Part shown: in pieces, positions 17,169 to 25,431 of the stretch | Layout of the letters: the number at the start of each line of letters is the position of its first letter | Numbering within the stretch: position 1 is the first letter of the stretch | Assembly (NCBI RefSeq): GCF_027923545.1 | Contig: NZ_BROH01000002.1 | Location: forward strand, 248,001-312,000 | Reading direction: 5' to 3' | Source of the DNA: Sinisalibacter aestuarii | GTDB lineage: Bacteria > Pseudomonadota > Alphaproteobacteria > Rhodobacterales > Rhodobacteraceae | Length of the DNA: 64,000 nucleotides | Made by a program: the position numbers and the translations under genes | The notes under the pieces: model-generated | Database searches by the model: none | The model's input: the letters and a program-made list of their open reading frames with translations, nothing else | Told to the model about the DNA's origin: nothing

Positions 17169-18014
17169 TTAGTTTCTTTGTGACGGGTGCCAGAAGGTCA
17201 CCGCCCTTTCGACCATCGCGACAGCGCCGTAGAACGCCGACCCGGCGAGCGCCGCGACAGTGATTTCCGCCCAGACCATATCAAGCCCGAGCGTCCCGAC
17301 CGCGGTCGAAATCCGAAATCCCATACCCTTGATCGGACTGCCGAAAAATTCAGCCACAATCGCGCCGATCAAGGCAAGCGTTGTCGCGATTTTGAGCCCG
17401 TTGAAAACCGCCGGCATCGCCGCCGGCAGGCGCAGTTTGAACAATGTTTGCCAATAGCTCGCCGACCAGGTGGCCATCAGGTCGCGCTGCATCTTGCCGG
17501 TATCGGCAAGGCCCTGCACCGTGTTGACCAGCATGGGGAAAAAGACCATCGCCACCACCACGGCGGCCTTCGACTGCCAGTCGAAGCCGAACCACATCAC
17601 GAGGATCGGGGCGGTGCCCACGATCGGCAGCGCGGCGATGAAATTGCCCACCGGCAAAAGCCCGCGCTTGAGAAAGAGCGACCGGTCGATCAGCACGGCG
17701 GTGACGAAGGCCGCCCCGGTGCCGATCAGGTAGCCGGTGAGCGCCCCCTTCACCACCGTCTGCACGAAGTCGATCCAGAGCAGATCGAGCGATGCGGCGA
17801 AGCGCGTGGCGATCGCCGAGGGCGCGGGCAGGATGACCATGGGCACGTTCAGCCCCCGCACCAGCCCTTCCCAGACCACGATCACCGTCACCCCGAAGAT
17901 CGCGGGCACGGCCAGGCGCACGGCCCGCGAGCCGGACCAGCGCGACTTCGCCAGCCAGTTGTTGAACAGATAGGCGGCGAGCCAGAAGGCAAGGGAGAGG
18001 ATCACGAGCGTCAT
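17169..18014 (-). CDS. ABC transporter permease (pyrimidine-type importer)
   Basis: Inner-membrane permease of 281 residues with six hydrophobic segments. The BPD_transp_1 loop that contacts the ATPase is visible (TWSASYWQTLFKLRLPAAMPAVFNG region near residues 185-210). Its start overlaps the stop of the upstream permease gene by four bases. Together with the ATPase and the binding protein it forms an importer of the taurine/nitrate/thiamine-precursor type. Confidence 0.87.
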   Translation of the reverse strand: MTLVILSLAFWLAAYLFNNWLAKSRWSGSRAVRLAVPAIFGVTVIVVWEGLVRGLNVPMVILPAPSAIATRFAASLDLLWIDFVQTVVKGALTGYLIGTGAAFVTAVLIDRSLFLKRGLLPVGNFIAALPIVGTAPILVMWFGFDWQSKAAVVVAMVFFPMLVNTVQGLADTGKMQRDLMATWSASYWQTLFKLRLPAAMPAVFNGLKIATTLALIGAIVAEFFGSPIKGMGFRISTAVGTLGLDMVWAEITVAALAGSAFYGAVAMVERAVTFWHPSQRN

Positions 18015-18886
18015 TGTTCCATCCCCATCCGCCTGAGCATGAGCCGTTCGATCAGCCCGACGATCCCCACCAAAGCGGCCGCCAGCAGCGCGGCGGCGAA
18101 GAGCGCCGACCAGATCTGGATCGTCTGGCCATAATAGCTCCCGCTCAGCATCCGCGCGCCAAGGCCGCGCACCGCGCCGGTGGGCAGTTCGCCGACGATG
18201 GCGCCGACCAGCGCGGCGGCGATGCCGATCTTCAGCGCCGTGAAGAAATAGGGCATCGACGAGGGCAGCCTGAGCTTCCAGAAGCTGTTGTTGCGGCTGG
18301 CATTATAGGTCTGCAGCAGGTCGAGCTGGCTGGCATTGGGGCTGCGCAGCCCTTTCACCATGCCGACCACGACCGGGAAGAACGACAGATAGGCCGAGAT
18401 GATCGCCTTCGGCACCAATCCCTGTACGCCCACCGAGTTCAGCACGACGATGATCATCGGTGCGATGGCGAGGATCGGGATGGTCTGGCTGGCGATGGCC
18501 CAGGGCATCACCGCCATATCCATCGCCCGGTTGTAGACGATACCGACGGCCAGCAGGATGCCCGCCGCGGTGCCGATGGCGAAGCCCAGCAGCGTGGCCG
18601 AGAGCGTGTACCAGGCATGCAGGATCAGCGAGCGGTTCGAAAGCCCCCGGCCCGCCAGCACCATGTCGCCCGTCGAGTTCCACAGCTCCACCACCACCTG
18701 ATGCGGCGCGGGAAGGCGCGGGCGATCCTGGCTCAGCGTGTCGGCGATCAGCTCGGAGGTGGTGAGCGTGGTGTCGGCGCGCGCCGCCTGATCGCGCGCC
18801 CATTGCGCATTCATCGGGATCGCGGCGGCATACCAGATCAGCACGATGGCCACGACAACGGTGAGGATCGGCAGAACCGACTTCAT
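18011..18886 (-). CDS. ABC transporter permease (pyrimidine-type importer)
   Basis: Second permease of 291 residues, likely to pair with the downstream one as a heterodimer. A signal-anchor helix sits at residues 5-22, then a long periplasmic segment and five more helices. The coupling loop LQTYNASRNNSFWKLRLPSS is clear near residues 195-215. It follows the ATPase gene by 39 bases and overlaps the next permease by four bases. Confidence 0.87.
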   Translation of the reverse strand: MKSVLPILTVVVAIVLIWYAAAIPMNAQWARDQAARADTTLTTSELIADTLSQDRPRLPAPHQVVVELWNSTGDMVLAGRGLSNRSLILHAWYTLSATLLGFAIGTAAGILLAVGIVYNRAMDMAVMPWAIASQTIPILAIAPMIIVVLNSVGVQGLVPKAIISAYLSFFPVVVGMVKGLRSPNASQLDLLQTYNASRNNSFWKLRLPSSMPYFFTALKIGIAAALVGAIVGELPTGAVRGLGARMLSGSYYGQTIQIWSALFAAALLAAALVGIVGLIERLMLRRMGMEQ

Positions 18887-18925
18887 GTCACCCCTCCCCG
18901 GCCCGGGGCCGGCTGTATCCGCGCG

Positions 18926-19711
18926 TCACTCGTCATAGGCATGCCCCGCTCTCAGCCCCTCGCGCACCCGGTGGGCGATGGCCAGAAATTCCGGCGTATC
19001 GCGGATTTCCAGCGGCCGCTCGCGGGGCAGCGTCGAGTCGATCACATCGGTGATCCGGCCCGGACGCGGGCTCATCACCACGATCTTGGTCGAGAGATAG
19101 ACCGCCTCGGGGATCGAATGGGTGACGAAGCCGATGGTCTTTTCGGTGCGCGCCCAGAGTGCGAGGAGCTGTTCGTTGAGGTGATCGCGCACGATCTCGT
19201 CCAGCGCGCCGAAAGGTTCGTCCATCAGCAGCAGATCGGCGTCGAAGGCCAGCGCCCGGGCGATGCTCGCACGCTGCTGCATGCCGCCCGACAATTGCCA
19301 GGGGAACTTCTTGCCGAAGCCTTCGAGGTCGACGAGCCTCAGCACCTCCTCCACCCGCTTTTCCATCTCCGCGCGCGGATAGCCCATGATCTCCAGCGGC
19401 AGCTTGATATTACGCGCGATGCTGCGCCACGGGTAAAGCCCGGCCGCCTGAAACACATAGCCATAGGCCCGGTTGCGCCGTGCCTCGTCGGGGCTCATCC
19501 CGTTCACGGTGATCGTGCCGCCGGTGGGATGCTCCAGCGCCGCGATCACCCGCAGAAAGGTGGTCTTGCCGCAGCCCGACGGGCCGATGAAGCTGACGAA
19601 TTCGCCCTTGTTGATTTCCAGGTCCACGCCCTTCAGGGCATGGACCGGGCCGTCATTGGTCTGGAAGGTAAGATCCAGACCGTCGGCCTTGATGACCGGT
19701 TCCGTCGTCAC
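18926..19711 (-). CDS. ABC transporter ATP-binding protein (pyrimidine-type importer)
   Basis: Cytosolic ATPase of 261 residues. Walker A is GPSGCGKTT, the signature is LSGGMQQRASIARAL and Walker B is LLLMDEPFGALD, in the order of the nitrate/taurine-type import ATPases. I chose the GTG at 19711 (VTTEPVIKADGL), five bases after the hydA stop, because upstream extensions run into hydA and have no family match. Confidence 0.88.
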   Translation of the reverse strand: MTTEPVIKADGLDLTFQTNDGPVHALKGVDLEINKGEFVSFIGPSGCGKTTFLRVIAALEHPTGGTITVNGMSPDEARRNRAYGYVFQAAGLYPWRSIARNIKLPLEIMGYPRAEMEKRVEEVLRLVDLEGFGKKFPWQLSGGMQQRASIARALAFDADLLLMDEPFGALDEIVRDHLNEQLLALWARTEKTIGFVTHSIPEAVYLSTKIVVMSPRPGRITDVIDSTLPRERPLEIRDTPEFLAIAHRVREGLRAGHAYDE

Positions 19712-19716
19712 GTGGG

Positions 19717-21174
19717 TTATACCCCCGTCGCCGGAATGCCGGTCCGCTGCACCGGCTGCGGCGCGGTCAGCGCCTTCCACTTCGACAGCGCCTTGTTGAC
19801 GGTCGCGTTCGGCTCGCGGGCGACGAATTGGCCGTGGCCCTCGCGGGTGCGCACCTCGCCGTCATGGATCGCCACGTGGCCGCGCGACAGGGTGAAGCGT
19901 GGCAGGCCCTTCACCTTGTGGCCCTCGAACACGTTGTAGTCGATGCTCGATTGCTGGCCCACGGCGGAGATGGTCTTTTCCTTCTCCGGATCCCAGACCA
20001 CGATATCGGCGTCGGCGCCGACCAGGATCGCGCCCTTCTGCGGGTAGCAGTTGAGGATCTTGGCGATGTTGGTCGAGGTGACGGCGACGAATTCGTTCAT
20101 CGTCAGCCGCCCGGTGGCGACGCCGTTGGTCCAGAGCATCGGCATCCGGTCTTCCAGCCCGCCGGTGCCGTTCGGGATCTTGGTGAAATCGCCCACGCCG
20201 TAGCGTTTCTGCTCGGTGGTGAAGGCGCAATGATCGGTCGCCACCACGCTGAGCGAGCCCGATTGCAACCCCGCCCAGAGGCTGTCCTGATGCTTCTTGT
20301 TGCGGAACGGGGGCGACATGACGCGCCGCGCCGCATGGTCCCAGTCCTGGTTGAAATACTCGCTTTCATCGAGGGTGAGGTGCTGGATCAGCGGCTCGCC
20401 CCAGACCCGCTTGCCCTGCATCCGCGCCCGGCGGATCGCCTCGTGGCTTTCCTCGCAACTCACATGCACCACGTAGAGCGGCGCGCCGGCCATGTCGGCG
20501 ATCATGATCGCGCGGTTGGTGGCCTCGCCCTCCACCTGGCTGGGGCGGCTATAGGCATGGGCTTCCGGCCCGGTATTGCCCTCGGCGAGCAGCCGGGCCG
20601 ACAGTTCCGCCACCACATCGCCGTTCTCGGCATGAACCAGCGGTGTGGCCCCGAGTTCGGCCAGCCGCGAGAACGAGGCGAACAGCTCGTCATCGTTCAC
20701 CATCAGCGCGCCCTTATAGGCGAGGAAGTGCTTGAAGGTGTTGATGCCCTTCTCTTTCACCACCGTTTCCATGTCGTTGAACACCTGCTCGCCCCACCAG
20801 GTCACCGCCATGTGGAAGGAGTAATCGGTGTTGGCCCGCGTCGCCTTGTTGTCCCAGCGCTTGAGCGCGTCGAGCAGGCTCTCGCCCTGGTTCGGCAGCG
20901 CGAAATCCACCACCATCGTGGTGCCGCCCGCCAGTGCCGCGCGGGTGCCGCTTTCGAAATCGTCCGAGGAATAGGTGCCCATGAAGGGCATCTCCAGATG
21001 CGTATGCGGGTCGATCCCGCCCGGCATCACGTAGCAGCCCGTCGCGTCCAGTTCCTCGTCGCCCCTCAGGCCCAGCCCGATCTCGACGATCTTGCCGCCC
21101 TCGATCAAGACGTCGGCCTTATAGGTCAGGTCGGCGGTCACGACTGTGCCGTTCTTGATGACCGTGGTGCTCAT
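19717..21174 (-). CDS. hydA: Dihydropyrimidinase
   Basis: Cytosolic zinc amidohydrolase of 485 residues that opens dihydrouracil or dihydrothymine to the N-carbamoyl-beta-amino acid, the second step after PreTA. Metal ligands are visible: HTH in GGIDPHTHLEMP (about residues 58-60), the carbamylated Lys in FLAYKGALMV (about 150), the His in LVHAENGD and VVHVSCEESHE, and the Asp in VATDHCAF. The ATG at 21174 follows a GGGAGA site. It lies between the small exported protein gene and the ABC ATPase in one operon. Confidence 0.94.
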   Translation of the reverse strand: MSTTVIKNGTVVTADLTYKADVLIEGGKIVEIGLGLRGDEELDATGCYVMPGGIDPHTHLEMPFMGTYSSDDFESGTRAALAGGTTMVVDFALPNQGESLLDALKRWDNKATRANTDYSFHMAVTWWGEQVFNDMETVVKEKGINTFKHFLAYKGALMVNDDELFASFSRLAELGATPLVHAENGDVVAELSARLLAEGNTGPEAHAYSRPSQVEGEATNRAIMIADMAGAPLYVVHVSCEESHEAIRRARMQGKRVWGEPLIQHLTLDESEYFNQDWDHAARRVMSPPFRNKKHQDSLWAGLQSGSLSVVATDHCAFTTEQKRYGVGDFTKIPNGTGGLEDRMPMLWTNGVATGRLTMNEFVAVTSTNIAKILNCYPQKGAILVGADADIVVWDPEKEKTISAVGQQSSIDYNVFEGHKVKGLPRFTLSRGHVAIHDGEVRTREGHGQFVAREPNATVNKALSKWKALTAPQPVQRTGIPATGV

Positions 21175-21226
21175 ATCAGTCTCCCTGTTGGTCTTGTATT
21201 GCCCGTTTCCGGGCCCCCGGACACAT

Positions 21227-21652
21227 TCAGCTCTCCGGGTAATCCGTTGAAAGCCCCGAAATATCCGGGGCTGCGGTTGTCGGGCACTTCCCGGCCAGAA
21301 CCGCTGCAATCTGGCCAAGATAGCCGTGCAGCAGACCCGGCGCGTTGGCCTTTGAATAGGTCGGGTCGTCCATGCTCAACTCGCGTGTGTCGCGCAAGGC
21401 GATGATCGGCGCCTGTTCGGCCTGCGTCCAGCCCCCGTCTATGGCGTAATTGACGGCGATGCCGGCCGTGGTGGCTATCTGGACCGCCGCGAGACGCGGC
21501 TTGACCCGCTGGGTGCTCAGAAGGTCGGGCCATTTCTCGACCGCATCTTCAAGAATACCCGCCACCTCCGTGCAGCCCGCCGGATCGGCGGCAAAGGCAG
21601 CGGGCGGCGCACCGACCGCAAGCGCAAGCGCGATGAGGGCGGCGGCCCTCAC
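21227..21652 (-). CDS. Small exported protein of unknown function in the pyrimidine operon
   Basis: A 141-residue product starting at a GTG (21652) that overlaps the stop of the amidohydrolase gene as GTGA, strong evidence for translational coupling. The N-terminus VRAAALIALALAVGAPPAAFA is a signal peptide cleaved near AFA-ADP. The mature part has two Cys (GCTEV near residue 27 and AGKCPT near 122) that could form a disulfide. I do not recognise the family. Its place between two catabolic enzymes of the same operon suggests a periplasmic accessory role. Confidence 0.65.
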   Translation of the reverse strand: MRAAALIALALAVGAPPAAFAADPAGCTEVAGILEDAVEKWPDLLSTQRVKPRLAAVQIATTAGIAVNYAIDGGWTQAEQAPIIALRDTRELSMDDPTYSKANAPGLLHGYLGQIAAVLAGKCPTTAAPDISGLSTDYPES

Positions 21653-22905
21653 TCCACGATCTCCGCCACTTCGAGCGCCGCATGCAGCAGCACATCGGCC
21701 CCGGCGGCGGCCCATTCCTTCGAGATATCCTCCGCCTCGTTATGCGAAAGCCCGTCGACGCAGGGGCACATGATCATCGCGGTCGGCGCCACCTGGTTGA
21801 TCCAGCAGGCATCGTGGCCGGCGCCGGAGATGATATCGCGGTGCGAATAGCCCAGGCGCTCGGCGGCATTGCGCACGGCGGCCACGCAGGTCTCGTCGAA
21901 CTTCACCGGGTCGAAGCCGCCGACCTTTTCGTAGTCGATCTCCAGCCCCATCTCCTTGGCGATCCTGTCGCCCTCGAAGCGCAGGCGCTGTTCCATGTCT
22001 TCGATCACCTCAAGCTCGGGGTGACGGAAATCGACGGTAAATACTGCCTTGCCGGGAATGACGTTGCGCGAGCAGGGGAACACTTCGATATGCCCTGCCG
22101 CGCCCACCGCGTTCGGCGCGTGCGAGAGCGCGATGGCATCCACCGCCTCCAGCACCCGCGCCATGCCAAGCCCGGCATTGCGGCGCATCGGCATCGGGGT
22201 GGAGCCGGTATGCGCCTCCTTGCCGGTGATTGTCACCTGCGTCCAGCTCAACCCCTGCCCGTGGGTGACCACGCCGATATCCTTGCCCTCGGCTTCGAGG
22301 ATCGGCCCCTGCTCGATATGCAGCTCGAACATCGCGCGCATCTTGTCCTTGCGCGCACCCACCGGCTCATCGCCCTCCCAGCCGATCCGCTTGAGTTCGT
22401 CGCCGAAGCGCAGGCCCTCATGATCGACGCGGTCCTTCGCCCAATCCTCGGTATGGACACCGGCGAACACGCCCGAGGCCAGCATGGCCGGGGCAAAGCG
22501 CGTGCCCTCCTCGTTGGTCCAGTTCGTCACCACGATCGGATGTTTCGTCTTCACCCCGAGGTCGTTCAGCGTGCGCACCAGTTCCAGCCCGCCGAGCACG
22601 CCAAGCACGCCGTCATATTTGCCGCCGGTGGGCTGGGTATCGAGATGCGAGCCGACATAGACCGGCAGCGCCTCGGGGTCTTCGCCCGGCCGCTCGGCAA
22701 ACATGTTGCCCATCGTGTCCACCCCCACAGAGCAGCCCGCCGCCTCGCACCATTGCCTGAACAGGGCGCGGCCCTCGCCATCGGCATCGGTCAGCGTCTG
22801 GCGGTTGTTGCCCCCCGCCACGCCGGGGCCGATCTTCGCCATCTCCATCAGGCTGTCCCACAGGCGGTCGGCGTTGATCTTGAGGTTTTCACCCGGGTGC
22901 GACAT
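21649..22905 (-). CDS. N-carbamoyl-beta-alanine/allantoate-type amidohydrolase (M20 family)
   Basis: Metal-dependent amidohydrolase of 418 residues, the third step of reductive pyrimidine breakdown: it splits N-carbamoyl-beta-alanine into beta-alanine, CO2 and ammonia. The binuclear metal site is visible as GSHLDTQP, GKYDGVLGV, WTNEEGTRF, FELHIEQGP and GLSHNEAED. The hydantoin-utilisation N-carbamoylase family is indistinguishable by eye, but the operon with dihydropyrimidinase favours beta-ureidopropionase. It is the first gene of a seven-gene operon. A GGGGAG site precedes the ATG and a RutR-like box lies about 50 bp upstream. Confidence 0.9.
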   Translation of the reverse strand: MSHPGENLKINADRLWDSLMEMAKIGPGVAGGNNRQTLTDADGEGRALFRQWCEAAGCSVGVDTMGNMFAERPGEDPEALPVYVGSHLDTQPTGGKYDGVLGVLGGLELVRTLNDLGVKTKHPIVVTNWTNEEGTRFAPAMLASGVFAGVHTEDWAKDRVDHEGLRFGDELKRIGWEGDEPVGARKDKMRAMFELHIEQGPILEAEGKDIGVVTHGQGLSWTQVTITGKEAHTGSTPMPMRRNAGLGMARVLEAVDAIALSHAPNAVGAAGHIEVFPCSRNVIPGKAVFTVDFRHPELEVIEDMEQRLRFEGDRIAKEMGLEIDYEKVGGFDPVKFDETCVAAVRNAAERLGYSHRDIISGAGHDACWINQVAPTAMIMCPCVDGLSHNEAEDISKEWAAAGADVLLHAALEVAEIVE

Positions 22906-23598
22906 GACAACACTCCCCTGTTTTCACGGATTCGACGTGCGTAGTGTGGCAAACCTTGACCAATTGGGAAAATCTTTTCTTCACACCGAACCAAATCGCC
23001 CGCCGCTGCACAATCGGCAGGGCGCGGGCACCGGGCGTGGCGAAAAAACAGGCAGGCTGAAAACCGGTTTCGGGCCACCTGTTCGCGGTGCCGACCCGTC
23101 ACCGAGCGCCGGGGGCGATGGCCTGCCCGCCGCAAGGATGCCACATGGCGGCGCTGACGGGCGACCGCTTTCATCGGCGGGATACGCCGAGGCCGCGCGG
23201 ACAACGTGGAATTGCATGAGCGCGGCCGCCGGATCGGCGATCCCGCCTTCCCTGTGGCGGCATTGGGCGCGCCAGACGGCAGCATATCGCCGGGGTCGTT
23301 TCCAAAGGCGGATCGCGCGGCGCGGGTCCACGGTCAGGCCGGCCGGGCCTTGTTCTACAGGATATAGCGGCATGTTTTCGGGTCAGCCGCGAAAAGCAAC
23401 CACATATTGTAGTTTGGGAGCCGAACACTCCGTTTCCATTCTCGCGACAGTCCCCCGGCATACCGGGCCTATTCCCGCAATTGTTTCGTATTGCAGCCTT
23501 ATTGGCGCCACATTTCCCCCGGAGGTTGAACATGTCGTGTCGTGTTGTCCGCAAGAGTAAGCGGTTTTGCTACCCCTGGGACCACCGAGAGAAATCCA
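22906..23598. other. Intergenic region between the pyrimidine operon and the phosphorelay cluster
   Basis: This stretch of almost 700 bases holds the RutR-like box and the divergent promoters of the amidohydrolase operon and the response regulator gene. Several open frames cross it on both strands, but none has a ribosome binding site, a recognisable domain or a neighbour in phase. I see no gene. Confidence 0.5.
22956..22971. promoter_or_regulatory. RutR-like operator upstream of the amidohydrolase operon
   Basis: TTGACCAATTGGGAAA keeps the left half TTGACCA and the TGG core of the RutR consensus TTGACCANNTGGTCAA; only two fixed positions in the right half differ. It lies 50-66 bp before the start of the operon that contains dihydropyrimidinase, matching the site before preT. 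Confidence 0.5.
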
Positions 23599-24570
23599 AT
23601 GAAGATCCTCGCTGTCGATGACGAACCGCTGGTGCTGCGTTTGCTGGATGCGACGCTGAACGGCCTCGGCTACCACAACACATCGTTTGCCACGACCGCC
23701 GCACAGGCCCTGCACCTGCTCGAAAGCAGCAAAAGCCCCTATTCCTGCATCCTGCTCGATATCCGGATGCCGGGCATGGACGGGATCGAGCTGTGCCAGC
23801 AGATCCGCCGGATGCCGGCTTACAAGACCACCCCGATCATCATGCTGACCTCGCTGGCCGAGAAGGAATATATCGACGAGTCCTTCGCCAGCGGCGCGAC
23901 CGACTATATGAACAAGCCCGTCGACGCGACCGAGCTTGCCGCCCGGCTGCGTGTCGCCCGGCTGATCCAGAACGAATACCAGCGCTCCGCCCATCTGGAA
24001 GAACTCAACCGCGCCCAGATCGAAGGCTTCCAGCCGATGGCGCCGTTCGACTTCGCCGAGCCGGTGCAGATCGACGATGTCTCGCGCGTGGTCAATTCGC
24101 GAGCGATGGAGAACTACCTGCGCCAGCTCGACCGGCTGGGATTGTTCAAGATCGGCGTGATCGGCTTTCAGATCCGTCATGCCGGCAGCCTGCACGCGGC
24201 GAATGCGCCCGAGGAATTCTACGGCATTCTTGCCGACGTTGCCGAGAGCATCTCGGAAAACACCCGCGAGGTGAACGCCCTGATCGCCTATCTCGGCAAG
24301 GGTTCCTTCGCCGCCGTCGTGCCGCGCGCCAGCCAGATCGACCGGCGCGACCTCGAAGCCGGGATCGCGGCAACGCTCTATGAATTCGAACTGGCCGATC
24401 TGGTGGACTCGACCTCCGACATCAAGGTATCGGTCGGCACGCAGATCAACGGCAGCGTGTTCGGCAACACGCCCGACAAGATGATTGACCTCGCGGTTCG
24501 CTCCGCGCAGGGCATGACGGAAAGCAAGCCCAAGGCGCTGGCCGCGCGGATCTGGTCGCTTGCCGGTTAA
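23599..24570 (+). CDS. Response regulator with degenerate GGDEF-like output domain
   Basis: A 323-residue protein. Residues 1-125 are a receiver domain with the acidic pair in ILAVDDEP, phosphoacceptor Asp in LLDIRMPGMDG, the MLTS switch residues and the Lys in NKPVDA. Residues about 165-320 have the spacing of a diguanylate cyclase fold, but the catalytic GGDEF appears as GKGSF in ALIAYLGKGSFAAVV, so cyclase activity is unlikely. The start at 23599 was chosen because the receiver begins there. A short gene for an Hpt protein follows in the same direction. Confidence 0.8.
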   Translation: MKILAVDDEPLVLRLLDATLNGLGYHNTSFATTAAQALHLLESSKSPYSCILLDIRMPGMDGIELCQQIRRMPAYKTTPIIMLTSLAEKEYIDESFASGATDYMNKPVDATELAARLRVARLIQNEYQRSAHLEELNRAQIEGFQPMAPFDFAEPVQIDDVSRVVNSRAMENYLRQLDRLGLFKIGVIGFQIRHAGSLHAANAPEEFYGILADVAESISENTREVNALIAYLGKGSFAAVVPRASQIDRRDLEAGIAATLYEFELADLVDSTSDIKVSVGTQINGSVFGNTPDKMIDLAVRSAQGMTESKPKALAARIWSLAG

Positions 24571-24589
24571 GTAGTGTATGGGAGGGGCC

Positions 24590-24949
24590 ATGATCAATTC
24601 GCAGGAAACGGCAGCGTCGCATCTCGCCGCGGCGCTGGCAGAAATTCGGGCCCGCTTCATCAACGACCTCATTCCGCTCATCAACGAGATGGAGTACCAG
24701 CGCGTGGCGATGACCGACCCCGCGCTTGCACCCGAGGCGTTTTCGAGCCTGCAGCACGCCTCGCACAAGATCAGCGGCATGGCCGGCAGCGTCGGCTTTC
24801 CCGAACTGGGCGATCATGCCGCCAGGCTCGACGTGACCTTCACGAAGCTCCTGCGCGCACCCTATGACCATGCCGGCGTTCAGGCCGCGCTCGACCCGCT
24901 CGAAGCCTTTCTTTCACTGATGGAAGACATTCTGGACGAGGTGCTCTGA
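24590..24949 (+). CDS. Histidine phosphotransfer (Hpt) domain protein
   Basis: A 119-residue helical protein with the Hpt signature HKISGMAGSVGFPELGD (about residues 60-76), whose His is the phosphoacceptor. It should shuttle phosphate between hybrid or separate kinases and receivers. The ATG at 24590 follows a GGGAGGGG site. It is 19 bases behind the response regulator gene and convergent with the single receiver gene. No kinase in the cluster has its own receiver or Hpt domain, so a multistep relay through this protein is plausible. Confidence 0.82.
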   Translation: MINSQETAASHLAAALAEIRARFINDLIPLINEMEYQRVAMTDPALAPEAFSSLQHASHKISGMAGSVGFPELGDHAARLDVTFTKLLRAPYDHAGVQAALDPLEAFLSLMEDILDEVL

Positions 24950-24968
24950 GCCCTCTTCCGGCGGCGCC

Positions 24969-25358
24969 TCAGGCGCTGCCGGAACGCGCCCAGATCTCGC
25001 GCAGCTGATCGGGCAGCGTCATCGGATCGAACGGCTTGATGACGATATCGGCCGCCCCCAGATCCCGCAGCTTCTGGTAATCCGCACTTGAGGCGCGCGC
25101 CGTCATGAAGATGATCGGGGTATCCGCCAGCGCATCTATTTCACGCAGGCGCACGAAGGTCTCTTCGCCGTCCAGATGGGGCATCATCACGTCGAGGATG
25201 ATCAGGTCGGGATTGGCCGCCTCGGCCTTGTCGAGCGCTTCGACGCCGGAGGCGCATTGCTCCACATCGAACCGGCCGACCATCGAAAGGGACATCCGGA
25301 CGATTTCGCGGATATCCGGCTCATCGTCGACGTGAAGAATGCGCTGCAAGGGTCTCAT
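24969..25358 (-). CDS. Single-domain response regulator (CheY-like)
   Basis: A 129-residue stand-alone receiver. Phosphorylation-site residues are clear: the acidic pair in ILHVDDEPD, the phosphoacceptor Asp in LIILDVMMPHLDG, Thr in IIFMTARAS and Lys in VIKPFDP. It has no output domain, so it acts by protein contact or as a phosphate sink or relay. It is transcribed toward the Hpt gene and lies downstream of the PAS histidine kinase on the same strand. Confidence 0.88.
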   Translation of the reverse strand: MRPLQRILHVDDEPDIREIVRMSLSMVGRFDVEQCASGVEALDKAEAANPDLIILDVMMPHLDGEETFVRLREIDALADTPIIFMTARASSADYQKLRDLGAADIVIKPFDPMTLPDQLREIWARSGSA

Positions 25359-25431
25359 GCGGGAAAGATGCCCGCGCGGCGGCCAAAATCAAGCGAAAAA
25401 GTATACTTCGGCATAGGTTGGCGCACGGGTC

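Noticed and set aside
22981-23560. Small genes in the gap before the response regulator
   Set aside because: Open frames exist on both strands but none has a ribosome binding site, a known domain or neighbour coupling.
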